A DNA stretch of 33,795 nucleotides. Origin: Hirudo medicinalis. Its lineage: Eukaryota; Annelida; Clitellata; Hirudinida; Hirudinidae. The stretch lies in assembly GCA_011800805.1 (NCBI GenBank), contig MPNW01000932.1, positions 7,102 to 40,896 of the forward strand, read 5' to 3'. The position numbers and the translations under genes are program-made. Positions within the stretch are counted from its first letter, which is position 1, and the number at the start of each line of letters is the position of its first letter. Shown piece after piece: positions 1 to 11,700 of this stretch. Below the pieces are notes generated by a model. That model saw only the letters and a program-made list of their open reading frames with translations. It was not told the DNA's origin and ran no database searches.

Positions 1-406
1 TATTTACATATTATATTGTATATTATGATGATGATGACGATGACGACGATGATGGTGGTGATAATGATGAAGAAGAAGATAATGATGATGACGACGACGA
101 CGACGACGACGACTTCAAGACGATGATATTGATGATGATTGTAATTAATATTTACGATGGTGATGATTATTATTTATTAATAATAATAATTATTATTTAT
201 TATTTAGTTAATTATCTTAAAAATTACCAATGATCGACAACATGTGTACAATGAACCCTAAAAACTAAACAATACAAAACAGATGATCAACCAAGACGAT
301 GCATGCTTTTGGAATGGATTTGTTGGCTTATTTGTAAACAGTTAGGATTTCATTCACGATTTCCTGTTGTATTACATCATAATTTGGGCAAATTGTTTTT
401 TTTACC
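1..406. repeat. GAT/GAC-rich low-complexity start of window, then AT-rich non-coding DNA
   Basis: Bases about 24-140 are imperfect GAT/GAC/GAA trinucleotide repeats. They are followed by AT-rich sequence with short TAATAA runs up to about 200. I see no gene in the rest of this stretch. Confidence 0.8.
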
Positions 407-519
407 GTGATTTTATTTTTAATAAATGAGTGGAAAGGATTGGAATCGAACCCGCTGACGTTTGACCTGTGCTTCCTGGTGATGTCCTTTGTGAGAATTA
501 TCATCGTAAAACATGAATT

Positions 520-705
520 GAATTCTTTTTGTACAATTCAATTTCTAAATCCATGTGAAAATGATATTTTTTTTAATTACGCAAGTAGAGAGAATTATTT
601 TGCTAGACTGATTTGTCAGTAAACTTTGTTGAAAAGGATGCATTCAATTGTAATACAATATCATTTTCACATGGATTTAGAAATTGAATTGTACAAAAAG
701 AATTC
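520..705. repeat. Perfect 49-bp inverted repeat with 88-bp loop
   Basis: Bases 520-568 are the exact reverse complement of 657-705, with 569-656 between them. Both arms begin or end with GAATTC and carry the segment around CCATGTGAAAATGAT. The base pairs just outside and just inside the arms do not match. A perfect 49-bp stem means a recent origin or selection on pairing. It could be a foldback or MITE-like insertion, a hairpin-RNA source, or an inverted duplication. No target-site duplication was identified. It lies just upstream of the terminal exon at 765, so it is in an intron of that gene. Confidence 0.9.
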
Positions 706-764
706 TTCAAAAACCTTCGTTACCGGCGAGAATTTGTCGGTTAGTTGTTAAAATTTCTTTCAAG

Positions 765-1257
765 GACATTCAAGGATTACGACGTACCTCCAAACATGAC
801 TGCCAACCTACCTTCGACCTTGATAGATTCAAGGAACAAGACCCACATAATTCTTGCTGACAAATTCTACTACGACGTCACAAACAGCCCTGCCAACGTC
901 TGCCCCTGCGCCATTGGTCTGGATTCAAACCTCGACCCTTCCCGTCACATTGCGAGGGATGACGCCATTGGACAGACTCGTCTGACGTCATGCGAGAACC
1001 TGCTTGCTGACAGCCCCTGCCTGTCCTACCGGCAGCCTCTGAGCAAGCGACACGTGCAAACCGAGCTGCGTCCTCCCCTGATCAGCGTTCTCCAGACCAG
1101 CGTGGGAGGAGTCGTGAGGAGTGACGTAGTAATGGGCTGTGAGGTCGCAAACGACGGTGACGTCATCTTGGAGTGTAAGCCTTACGGTAAACTAGCCAAC
1201 ACCACCAATAACAACAACAACAACAACAACAGCAACATTTGCAACAGCGGGAGGTAA
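765..1257 (+). CDS. Terminal exon of an unidentified gene (possible SH2-docking tail)
   Basis: Open frame ending at TGA-independent stop TAA 1255-1257, entered through a pyrimidine-rich acceptor (TTTCTTTCAAG) just before 765; the first base completes a codon from an upstream exon outside the window. The part encoded here is about 163 residues. It begins TFKDYDVPPN, and YDVP matches the pYxxP consensus bound by Crk-type SH2 domains. The middle is unremarkable, with several Cys, and the end is a polyasparagine tract (about residues 153-161). The GC-rich coding stretch stands out from AT-rich flanks. AATAAA signals lie at 1495-1504. I do not recognise the family. An adaptor or docking protein is a guess from the YDVPP motif alone. 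Confidence 0.55.
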
Positions 1258-1544
1258 TGTTGACAGTAATGTTGACCTATTGACAACACTGACAACTTGG
1301 ATTCGTATATATTTTCAACTGCTCTCAACTGCTAGCATTCCCCTGTCGTATTTCCCGTGTAAACCGAAAACGAAACCGACATTGGAAAGTACACTGCTGT
1401 TATTTTTAGGAGTGACGTCACACTCGTGGCGATTCAGTTGAGTGACGTCGTTATCATCTTGTCATTTCTTGTCATCTTGTTTCACTTGCTCATAAATAAA
1501 TAAAGCTGGAAAATTTGCAGAGGATTTTTGGCTCAGAATTTAAA
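1258..1544 (+). other. Probable 3' UTR with poly(A) signals
   Basis: Follows the stop of the terminal exon at 1257. It contains overlapping AATAAA hexamers at 1495-1500 and 1499-1504. It also carries two CRE-like octamers, at 1413-1420 and 1443-1450. No other gene is seen. Confidence 0.5.
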
Positions 1545-2218
1545 TCATTTAATTATAAAAAGTTCGCCAAGATCGATGGAAGAGAGACAAGATTGGAATC
1601 GAGTTAGAGCTGTGGAGCTGGTGATTTCAGGGGCAAAGATTGCCAGGATTTGACGATTCGATTGACGACGAAATGTAGCCTTATCAGTGGTGGACCATTT
1701 TTCATGACGCAGACGTAAGGCATGACCTGGCCGCGTGTTCAAGATGATTTGAAATCAGGAAATCAGTCTGGAATGGTGCAGTGAGCGAAACTGTGAATTA
1801 TTTTGTAGAGGCGTGAATCGTGGATGAGGCGTCGATGTTCAAGAGTCTTGAGTACGAGTTGCTGAAGTTTGCCTCTGTAAGGCAGTGCTGAAATTCTGGA
1901 GTGGCTCTTAAGAAATATTTTCGAAAGCGTTCAACCTTTGTTATGAGCTGCTCGTTATGAAGGCTTCAAACTGGGGGGCAATATTCGAGGATCGGGTGCA
2001 AATCGGCCCTGATCAGAATTTTCCTTGTCTCTTGAGCGAAAACATTGGAGAATCAGACGTATTCTGACAAAGGCCTTGTGAATGATGTTGTCATTGAGGG
2101 CTTTAAAAGTGAGTTCACTGTCAATGAGGACATCAAGGTCGAGGATGTTGTCAGTGGAGGATATGGTTCGTGAGGATACTGGGTAATTGTTTCGTGGGGT
2201 GTTGCATCGCGCCCTCAT
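1545..2218 (-). mobile_element. Decayed non-LTR retrotransposon, 3' part of reverse-transcriptase ORF
   Basis: On the minus strand, broken frames give the usual C-terminal half of a Jockey/CR1-type ORF2. Around 2140-2030 there is DLDVLIDSELTFKALNDNI, matching the family pattern 'DLGVLIDSxLxFxxHI', then KAFVRIRLILQCF and, after a frame change, ILEYCPP. Near 1740 the frame reads TRPGHALRLRHEKW, corresponding to the 'TRGHxLKL' block, followed by a segment resembling 'FFxNRVVxxWNxLP' and a final stop near 1545. At least two frame changes and internal stops separate these blocks, so it is a dead copy. The 5' part is missing and ends at an ATT/GTT microsatellite. Clade assignment needs a search. 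Confidence 0.75.
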
Positions 2219-2277
2219 TATTATTGTTATTGTTATTATTATTATTATTAAAAGTATTATTATTATTACTACTATTG

Positions 2278-2309
<32 letters not shown>

Positions 2310-2345
2310 GTTGTTGTTGTTGTTATTATTATTATTATTATTACT
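2219..2345. repeat. ATT/GTT trinucleotide microsatellite
   Basis: About 125 bp of TTA/TTG repeats, with the central block (about 2309-2323) mostly GTT. It abuts the retrotransposon fragment. The long polyleucine, polyisoleucine and polyasparagine frames here are only translations of the repeat. Confidence 0.9.
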
Positions 2346-3486
2346 CACAGACACTTGTTTGTCGCGATAGTCCAAAAAGAAGCGTTCATATTTTACGATA
2401 AGGCCAAATGTCAACTGAGTTTGAAACTGTGAACTTCTTCAGAAGGATTCTCAATTTCGCGTTTGTCTCGTGTTGAGATTCGAATCGACGAATAATAATT
2501 AATCAACTTTTTTAATTGAGAAATGGAAATTCTCCATTTGCTAAGAACCAAGAATTTATCATTTAAGATTTATTAATATATTATATTATATATTATTATT
2601 ATTTATTTATTGTATATTATATTATTTTATAAATTTATAATTTATAATTCTTTCAAGTTGGATGTGTTTTTTTTTCATCTTCTTCTAAGATTGCCAGTTT
2701 TTCCACTATGGATATTCTGAATATCGAAGCTGATATAGGCCTTCAACTGATTCCATCAGAATATTCTGAATTAAAAATTAATAATTAAATTAAATTTAAT
2801 AATATTTAATCGTCATCGTTTTTCTTGTCCACTTTTAAGACCCTCAAGTTGTAATGGTCACTTCCGGTAATAACTAAAAGGGTAACTTTGAAGGACCACA
2901 CGCCGTTAATTATTTTCTCTTTATTTCAACATTTGAGAAGTTACTGCTTAAAACCAATGTTTTAATCGCTTAATTTTAATCGTTTTTAATTTTAATAACG
3001 TGAAATATTTCAATAATTTCTGAAACAACTTACAAAGATTTCAAGCTCACCATTCTGAGGACATCGCTTCCAAGTTTTCATATCCTTTGTTGATAAGTCA
3101 TAAATCGTCGAGAGGGGAAGCATCTGTTCTGAGCGTAACAAATCCTTTCTGTGAACTGCATCCTCTATTCGGATGACTGACAGACAGACAGACGTGTAGA
3201 CAAATCGACGGACAGACGTACGGACGGAAGGATGGATTGAGAATGAAGTCCTAACGATCGAATGAAGAATTGGATTGGAAAAGTTCCAGGTCGGCATGGT
3301 GATGCAATGTTTTATTGATTCACGAAGCCTGGAAACGACCCAAATTAATTGTTGATCACGATTGGACAGACCTTCCTTCTACTGGAGAAGGACGCCTTTT
3401 AGGTAAACAACGGCAGCCATGTTGAAAGTCTGTCCGACGTGCTTTTTCGTTGGATTTAAATGTTTGTGATAGAACTGACGAATGTA
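2346..3486. other. AT-rich intergenic stretch with one weak candidate exon
   Basis: Mostly AT-rich DNA with no clear gene. Bases 3178-3235 are degenerate GACA/GACG tetranucleotide repeats. On the minus strand, 3162-3051 could be an exon with a good donor (listed separately). Near 3420 the minus strand reads CAACATGGCTGCC, a YY1-like sequence over an ATG, but the frame stops after 13 codons. Confidence 0.5.
3051..3162 (-). CDS. Candidate isolated exon, unidentified (kelch-like sequence)
   Basis: On the minus strand this stretch is open and ends in a consensus donor (CAGAATG|GTGAGC; exon end 3051). The translation includes TIYDLSTKDMKTWKRCPQN, which resembles a kelch-repeat strand ('YDLxTxxWxxxPxM'). 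The acceptor near 3163 is poor and no flanking exons were found. It may be an exon of an unrecognised gene, a gene relic or chance. Confidence 0.25.
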
Positions 3487-3728
3487 ATAAATAAATTATT
3501 AATTTTGAAATAATAAATGAATGAATTAATAATTATGAAGTGATAAATAAATAAATAAATGAATTATTAATTATGAAATAATAGATAAATAAATGAATTA
3601 TTAATTATGAAATAATAGATAAATAAATGAATTATTAATTATGAAATAATAAATAAATAAATGATTAACTATGAAATAATAAATAAATAAATGATTAACT
3701 ATGAAATAATAAATATATAAATAAATAT
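3487..3728. repeat. AT-rich minisatellite, 30-34-bp unit
   Basis: Tandem array of a unit like TAATTATGAAATAATAGATA followed by AATAAATGAATTAT, in about seven imperfect copies. Three of the middle copies are nearly identical at 34 bp. The last copies shorten to 30 bp and carry AACTATG instead of AATTATG. Confidence 0.85.
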
Positions 3729-4192
3729 ATTGCATCGATGCTTTTTTTCTCTTCAGTCTTTAATTTTTCAAGAACCATTTGCAGGGGATTAGAGTAAATT
3801 TCTGCAGATTAAAAGAACTTTGCTTGACAAAAAAACTTCGAATTGAGACTCTTCCAAATAAGCTTCCAATGACTCACATTCCGACTGATATTTTAAACGA
3901 GGATCAGGAGTAAAACAGGAATCCTGGATCAATAATGACTTATCTTTTTCGTGTGTTTGCTGATAAAATGGAAGCCATAGTGGAAATTAATTGGATATAA
4001 ATTTATTTCGGTCAATTTTAACTCGTCCTGCAAGTTTGAATTTCGTTGAAATCTATCGATCCGATTGACAGGTGAGTTTTGCTGGTTTGCTGTTGTTTTG
4101 TGTTTTGGAAGATTTTTTTAGAGAGATGAAATGGATTTATTTTTTCACAGCAACTTGAGAAGTTATTCCTTAACAAGTGAGCGTCCAAAAGG
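3729..4192. promoter_or_regulatory. Upstream region of the ZU5/death-domain gene
   Basis: About 460 bp of AT-rich DNA before the inferred start codon at 4193. An in-frame TGA at 4178-4180 and the lack of a good acceptor between it and 4193 support the start chosen. No TATA box or other specific element can be assigned. Confidence 0.35.
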
Positions 4193-5719
4193 ATGTCCGA
4201 AACTTTCAAATATGCGAACGCGGCGCGAAAAATGTCCAAGGAGCGGTCCGATCTCATTGTGTGAGTTGAATATTTAATAGTTTTATTATTCGAAAAGATT
4301 TTATTCCTCGCATTGTAAATTTGTTTTACGTTTAAAATTAAAATTTCAAAAAGTTACGATATCGACCCGGGCGATTCGGACATCCCTATTGGGTGCATGG
4401 TGAGAACCCATCCAATCAGAGCCTTCTCGAAAGAACACGTGACCGTGGAAAGGTGTGACCAACTGGATGGCAACCCTGTGATTGGCTGGTCGGAGGAACT
4501 CCTCGGCAACATTGTTTCCTTGAAATTCCACAAAGGAGTCGTTACGAAGGTAATAAGGAATAATTTCATGAAAAAAATATTCAAGAAAAAAAAACCAAAA
4601 AAAAAACCTCATTTTCCGGCTTTTATTTGATCAAAATCTTCGCGCGCCATATCTTATCGACAACTTTTAGTCGATTGGAAGCCCCTGAAGGAGACAGGAA
4701 ATGCCCTTTGATAAGGAAATCTTAAGAACCGACGATGAGCCCAGGGCTGAGACACGCTTTCAAATGGATTCCCTTCTGAGACTCGAGATGGAGCCGTTCA
4801 CTTTTTATTTCATCCAAGAATTATCTCCCTCATCATCGCCCAGCATCGATCTGGCGATTTTTAGTTCTTTAGTTTTTCTTTTTTTTTTTGAAAAAGAAAA
4901 GAAAAATGTCTTTATGGCAGTTGTGGAAATTAGGAGGTCGTGTTTGTGGAATTATGACTTAAATTTAACTTTAATCTTTCCAGGAAAATAATGTCTTCCT
5001 TGAGCTGGATGAAACTCTGACATTTTCATTCGGTTTTTCAATTTTGATTGAATATGTTTTTAGTAATAATAATAATAATAATAACAATAATAATAATAAC
5101 AATAATAATAATAACAATAACAATAACAATAATAATAATAATAATAATTAAAAAATAATGGTGATGACGGTGATAAATTATCCTGATGAATCATGGTATA
5201 ATATCAAAACAATGCTTCTAGAACCCTTTACTGGTATCACTTTACATACACACACACACACACACATACACACACACACAATCCGTCAAACTCGAATTAC
5301 ATAAAACAATGGCCATAATAATTTGAAATCAAAATATTCAAAACAACGTCTAGAAAAATACTGATTTCCTTAAGACAAATAAAATTGAAACAACACCTTT
5401 AATATTTAATATTTCAGACACAATTCAGTAAATAAATAGAGAAAAAATACATTTAATCACACCTTGTCAGGGGCAAAATGCCCCCAAAAAATGCTGACCA
5501 TGTACAAGTTGAGGAAGGACGACAGGAGGTGGAATGTGGTCATCATTTTGAACTTTCCAATGGCGGGGAACATTCTTTTTTGAGCTCATTTGCATGAAAA
5601 TTTAAAGCCTTATCGCACTCTCCATCTTCATTCTGACGTTTATCACGACCAATCATCTCTTCTTATGAATATTAAACATTATGGCTGCAATTATATTTTC
5701 TATTATTACTTTATTATTA

Positions 5720-5754
<35 letters not shown>

Positions 5755-8700
5755 GTTGTTGTTGTTGTTGTTGTCGTTGGTGGTGGTGATGCTGTTGTTA
5801 ACATTATTAATCACCAACATCCATACAATAAGATTCTCTTAATCCCTATTTATTCCGAATATCAAATATCCAGGATCCAATGCAAATCCTTCTTCCATTT
5901 CTCCACACGAGAAGTAACCCGTGTAAAGTTGCAACAATCAAAATGCAGCACGTGGGAGGCCAGGATTGGTTGGAGCTGGAAAGTGTGGAAGTCAACCTTG
6001 ATACCTACAAAGTGTGTTATTTATTATGATTAACATTGTTTAAAAATCAAATTTCATACATTTAAAAAAGTAAGGTCCTTATGTATTGTTATGCAAAATT
6101 TCTTATTAATTGTTATTCAGTTCAGTTATTCAGTATTAATATTATGTTCCTACGTACGCCTGCAATGGCAACAAACGTAACGTTTAGTGTTCGAAACCCA
6201 GCCTGCACCGCCACAAGCACTCCTGGGAAGGAGCGCTACATAAATGATTAATGAGAAGCGCCTTTGACGCTTAAGTTCAACCATCCCTGGAGCTCTTCAA
6301 ACGTCACCTGAAAACCCACCTCTTCAGGACACAAACACGAAGCTAACGAAGACACAAGGCGTCTCTGACGCTATGCAAATGGTGCATTATAAATTAACTA
6401 TTATTTATTATTATTATTATTATTAAGTCCAAATCATCTCAGTGTGTTATGCTAAGGACTTTAATCAAATAAATAAATAAGCCTCTGACGCTATGCATAC
6501 GGCGCTATATAAATGAAGTACATCTTATATTTACATTCTTGTTGACGAATTGGGACCAACGTAGGCCAGCCCCTGCAATGATAACGATAGGACTTTGAAT
6601 ATTTAAGGTAGTTCCATCTTACACCTCTCTTTGCATCACACACTTTATGCACGCCTCACCTTGAACACCTGTCCAGTTTTGGATTGAGGCGATCACCTCA
6701 GAGAAATAAGTTGGAGTGGGCTTCACTGAACGACCTTGAACGACAAGAGACGATGTTTATTAAATGCTGTAAACATTCGTAAGCACGTCTACGGTGCATT
6801 CATTCTCGTCAATATTTAATTATTAGTTAAAATATTAATAATTAATTTGTCTTTATTAATAATAATTAATTTGCCATCAATTCCGTCATTGATAAAGGAA
6901 TTTCGCTTCCTGGAGACATCATTATCATGCTCTGCCGGTGGCGGCAAAGTGGCTGTTGTGGCAAGACTGAGAAGGGAAAGGCTCACGGCTTCCGTGCCCC
7001 AAGCTCTCAAGGTGAACTCTTCCGTTGACCCCAGGCTGACCTTCACCTTCAAAGAAGCTCTATTGAAAAAGCCCCTGACCTTTGAACTCGAGGTTAATTA
7101 ATTAATATTTTTATATTAAATTATAGATTCTGTTCGAGTTTTCTTGTTTGCTGATTTCTTCGTTTGTTTGTGCATTTCATCAAATGGTTTGTCGTCGTGC
7201 TGTCTCCATGATTGTATTCTTTATCTACGATTTTAATTATTGAATTTATTTGATAAAGATTGATTTACCAATGTATCAATTAAATTTAAAATCGTCCAAG
7301 AAAATTAGCAATCACGACTCGTTGAAGGCGCTTTTAAAATAACCAATCCCTGTTGCACGCTGTTGCAAACAAAACAAACGGACAAACAAAACCAGTAAAC
7401 ATTAAACACCTTAACGACATCGTAACTTGGCACTCCCTCGAAGCCATTCCAACCCTTCTTCAGTATCTGCCGGTTGATTTGATGTCCTTACAAGAACTGA
7501 AACGGAGACAACCTGAGGAGACGAAACACCTCCTCGGATGCACTGGCATCGTCATGCTCAAAGATCTCAATATTTACATCAGCATCACCCTGCCCATCCA
7601 CCCGCCCCCCTCGGCCAATAAGCTCAAGAGGCCCAACACGGGCATGGATCATTATCCTCCCCAGCCAATCACGACAGGGGCAGAATCGAGAACTAGGCCG
7701 AAGACGGCCAATCATGGAGTTTCGTTTTTCAACTTTCTGGGTCATTGTCGGGAAGGTGAAGGATGATTCACGTTGAGTGGATTAATTTTCTGCCTTAGTC
7801 TCAAAAATAATTATTATTTCAGTAATAAATATATTTTTTTTAAATATTTATTTTTTAAATTATAAATAATGTTATTTTTAATTTGTAAATCAAATAAAGT
7901 CGTTAATTGCTGATGAAATGTAAAAAAAATATGATAAGCTTTACAATTTACAAAATTTATTAATAATAATAATATTTATTATAAAAAATATTATTATTAT
8001 TATTATTATTATTATTAAATAATTTATTATTGTAGATATTAAGTCATTATTAAATATTTCATGCCAACAAAAGCAATTTAAAGCCGATAATCTATTTTTA
8101 TTTCCTCAAAAACATTGAATAATCTCCTCAAAATTATCGAATTTATTCCTTCATTCACACTTCAATTATTCCTCTTCTCTCTTGAATTTCAAAATCCACC
8201 AGACGAGTTTGAGGACAGACTGGTTCTGATGACCTTCCAAGAGTCTGACGAGGGGAACTCTGGCAAGTGGAACATCTCAAGGATGGTCAACTTCTCTGAA
8301 TCGAGGAAAAAGGACCTGGTAACCATTGATCTGGAGAGACCAATTCCAACCAGGTATTCAAAAGTACTGAGTCTATTCACGAAAATGTGAATCCTGATTA
8401 AGATGAGTAGGATGGAATAGAGGATCATAGTAATATCATATTGCTTGCGTCTATTGCTTATTAGTCTACTCTGGTAAGCTGCTTCCAATGAGAGCATTTG
8501 TGTAGCGCTTGTTTTGGAGCGCATGGCAGAATGGATTGCGTCCCAGCATACGGCGGTAATGGCAACAGTCGTAAAGTGTCGTGTTCGAAACCAGGCTTTA
8601 CTGCCGCAAGCGCCCTTTGGGAAGGAGCGCTACATAAATGGTTAACAAGAATTTGACAAGAAACAAGACTATGACGCTCTGATGCTGCGCATATGGCGCT

Positions 8701-11700
8701 ACAGAAATGAACTACACAATACCTTTATTGTACCTTTTGATTGGTATTTGGATTCGTAGCGCCACCCACTTGCGCAACTCGTAAATGATCGATGTTCGGC
8801 AGACGAACACGTGTGGATTTGCTAGATGGAGCTTATTAATCAAAGCCATTTCGTGCTTATCAAAACAATTATGCACTCGGATTATCCTTCAATCACTGCC
8901 TGGGTGTGTTCTTTTTTTCTCCTTAATTTTTTGCTGTTTGTTTTTTTTTTTTGAAAAATCTTTTCGAAGGATTCATGAATATTTTCCAGGACTTGTTTGG
9001 CAAGTGCAATAATAAAAAAAAACTGACAATCAGAAATATTCTTGATGGATTGTTGCTTCCAAGGTTCGTTGTACTGAGGTACAGACCTGATACCGATGAT
9101 GGGGACCTACTCAAAATGGTCGAAAACATCGCCCAGTCCCTGATGTTCAAAACTGTCCACTTCGTCCTCAGACAGCATGAGGGGAGACCAGAGATGGTTG
9201 CTCATTTATTTATTTTTATCTTTTTTAAGTGCAAATTTATTTCAATTTAATGATTAATAGCGATAAAATCTTTCAGCAGACAACTTGTATTTATTGTTTC
9301 ATTGCGATCTTCTTCTCTCCTTTTCAAAACTTTTTGATGAATGACATTTGTATCCTTAATTACATTGGTTTCCCTAGCAACAAGACAACATGTTCAACCA
9401 TTTGTCTCAACAGTTGCAAAGCTTAAAAGTGAATTCTAAATAAAATCTTAAACGCTATTCATTGGAATAAGATTTAGCAAATTTTTCACAAAGTTTTTTT
9501 CTTATTTGTTACAATTTCTTAGAAAATGCTTATTAGTAATATTAATATTAACTTATTAGTTGATAGGAATAGTTTGCCAGAGTTGCTCATTGAATGAATT
9601 TTAAGCTGACAAAGTTTACCGTTCAACTTAATTCCTGCGTGGTTTGTTCGGTTCTACGTTGATTTTGTTAGTTATTCGATGTTGTAATTACATGTGTTTT
9701 TTTTTCGTTTTTTTTTTTATTTTGATTTTCTTTTTTGGCCGTTTTGACGTGTAATACATTGCGTTCGTTTTCGAAGATGGGCTTTCCCGAATTGAATAGT
9801 AATAATAACGATGACGACAATGACGATTACGATGACGACGATGACGACGACTACGATGATGATGATGATGATGATGATGACGACGACGCCTACGTCGACG
9901 ATAACGAAGACGGCGATAACGAGAATGACAACAATCATTTATTTTAATTTGTATGAATAATAACAATTACTTCGTTACAACTGCTAACAATAGTTGGAAC
10001 CGTAACTTAACAACTTTAATATCATAAATTCTTGGTATTTCAAACTCAGCAATAAACATAGGTGATCGTCCAAATTGTGGGACCCCTAAAACTCGATAGG
10101 ATTCTGAGAAAAATGGCCGACGACGGTTATAACTACGGACCTCCAATAAGTGCCCCCGTACTGCTCCGAGAGGGACAAGAGGTTGAACTCAAATTCAGAA
10201 CAAACATCAGCGGGATTAAAGCAGACGATAAAATTTCAAACGTCGCTGGAAACAAAGAGGCTTTCAGAGAAGAAGAGAATGTTTCCGATAAGGGGCAACT
10301 TCCGGGATTCTATGTAAACAATCAGATATTCGATCTACGTCTACAGATGGCCAAGTCTGACCGACGGGATAGCCTCGAAAATCAACATCCAGCCATTCGG
10401 ATGGTTTTCAATTCTCACCTTCGCTCTCAAATTCACCTTAGAATGTTCGTTCTGGACAAATATTCTCAGAAGGCTTTGGATTGCTATCGTGGCTTTGTGC
10501 AAACATTCATCAAAAACGAGATCGCGTCATCTGAAAGCTTGTGGTCGAAAGTTGCCAAAGAATCTAAAATCGCCTTTGGAGAGACGCAGCCTCATGCAGC
10601 CTCATCTTCGTCAAACCTTTTGGACAGACTTCGAAAAGTCATCCACGAAAAGTTGCATAACTTGCCTGAAAATGAACTCTTTGGCAGCGATGAAAACCAA
10701 ACAGAAGCAGAAGAACAACCATCAAATCCATTCAACAAGCACATAAGTTCGGCTGCAATTCTTTCAAGGATTCCAACTGTTAAGCAGTTTGCTTTCATAG
10801 AGACGAAAAAGTTTTACGCGAACATGCAACTTCTCTGTGAATTGCTTGTCGAATTACCTAAGGTGAAAAAAAAAACCCATTCCATTATTAATGATATTGT
10901 AATGAAGTTTTGGCAGTGGATTTTGTAAATTTTAAATGATTTGTTGACAAGGCTTCACATCCAAATAACAATTTTCAGCCTCCGGTCGACGAATCAACAT
11001 TCACTGTAAAAAGAACTCCTTTCATAATTAGACCGGACGGAATAATTGATCACACTCTTTTGGAAAGCTTATCCAAACAAATTGGCAAGGAATGGGTTCA
11101 ACTGGCAGAACAGTTAAATGTCAGACGGATAAGGATCGATGCAATATTCCGAGATAGTTCCAATCAAAAAGCTGCCCTTGATGTTCTAATGTCGTGGATC
11201 AAGAGAATGCCTCGTTGCGCGAACAAGGTTTTGTTTTTAAATTGATCAACAATGAGCTCCAAAGTATCTCGCGTTTTTAAAATATTTAATTTCCCTGAGT
11301 ACAATCAAAGAATTGATTTTGAAATAGGTGGATATTCTATCTAAAGCTTTACATGCTTGTGGCAGAAAAGACTTGAGCCGTTTTTTGCAGGATAAAAATG
11401 CCGATCTGAGACGACGTCTGCCTGTATTTAGCAAAGGTAAGAAATTTCAACCGGAAAAAATTTATTAAAATAATGAAACCGTTAATTCTAACAAATTGTT
11501 TATAATTTTGTAGAGGCGGTTCTGGCCAGAAGCATAAAGACAATAGGCCGTTACTCCTACCTCATTTACGACTGGTGTCTACTCTGCAGACGGCTCGGTC
11601 TTTCGGATGATTTTATTGACTCAGTTCAGGTCGATAATGCTTTGATTTGATGTAGAGAATGACAGCAATTACCGGCTTTATTGTCGTTTTTATTTTTTGT

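Noticed and set aside
2151..2432. Polyasparagine and polyleucine frames
   Set aside because: Produced by an ATT/GTT microsatellite.
2693..2789. Short frame MDILNIEADIGLQLIP as a terminal exon
   Set aside because: Only 26 codons, weak acceptor, no poly(A) signal and no recognised similarity.
3487..3728. CRISPR array
   Set aside because: Contiguous AT-rich tandem repeat without spacers, in eukaryotic DNA.
4701..4991. Open frame on the plus strand in intron 2 of the ZU5/death-domain gene
   Set aside because: Exon 2 joins in phase to 5874 and continues the ZU5 pattern directly. This frame has no suitable donor and reads into low-complexity Phe/Lys.
8578..8592. A functional tRNA gene
   Set aside because: Only a B-box-like motif is present; no full cloverleaf or anticodon arm could be drawn, and the sequence is repeated as a SINE.
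8990..9063. Alternative acceptor TTTTCCAG at 8989 for exon 7 of the ZU5/death-domain gene
   Set aside because: Phase 2 entry gives a stop after 13 codons, while the acceptor before 9064 keeps the frame.
9688..9966. Polyhistidine/arginine, polyvaline/isoleucine and polyaspartate frames
   Set aside because: Translations of a GAT/GAC microsatellite in all frames; no splice or codon evidence.
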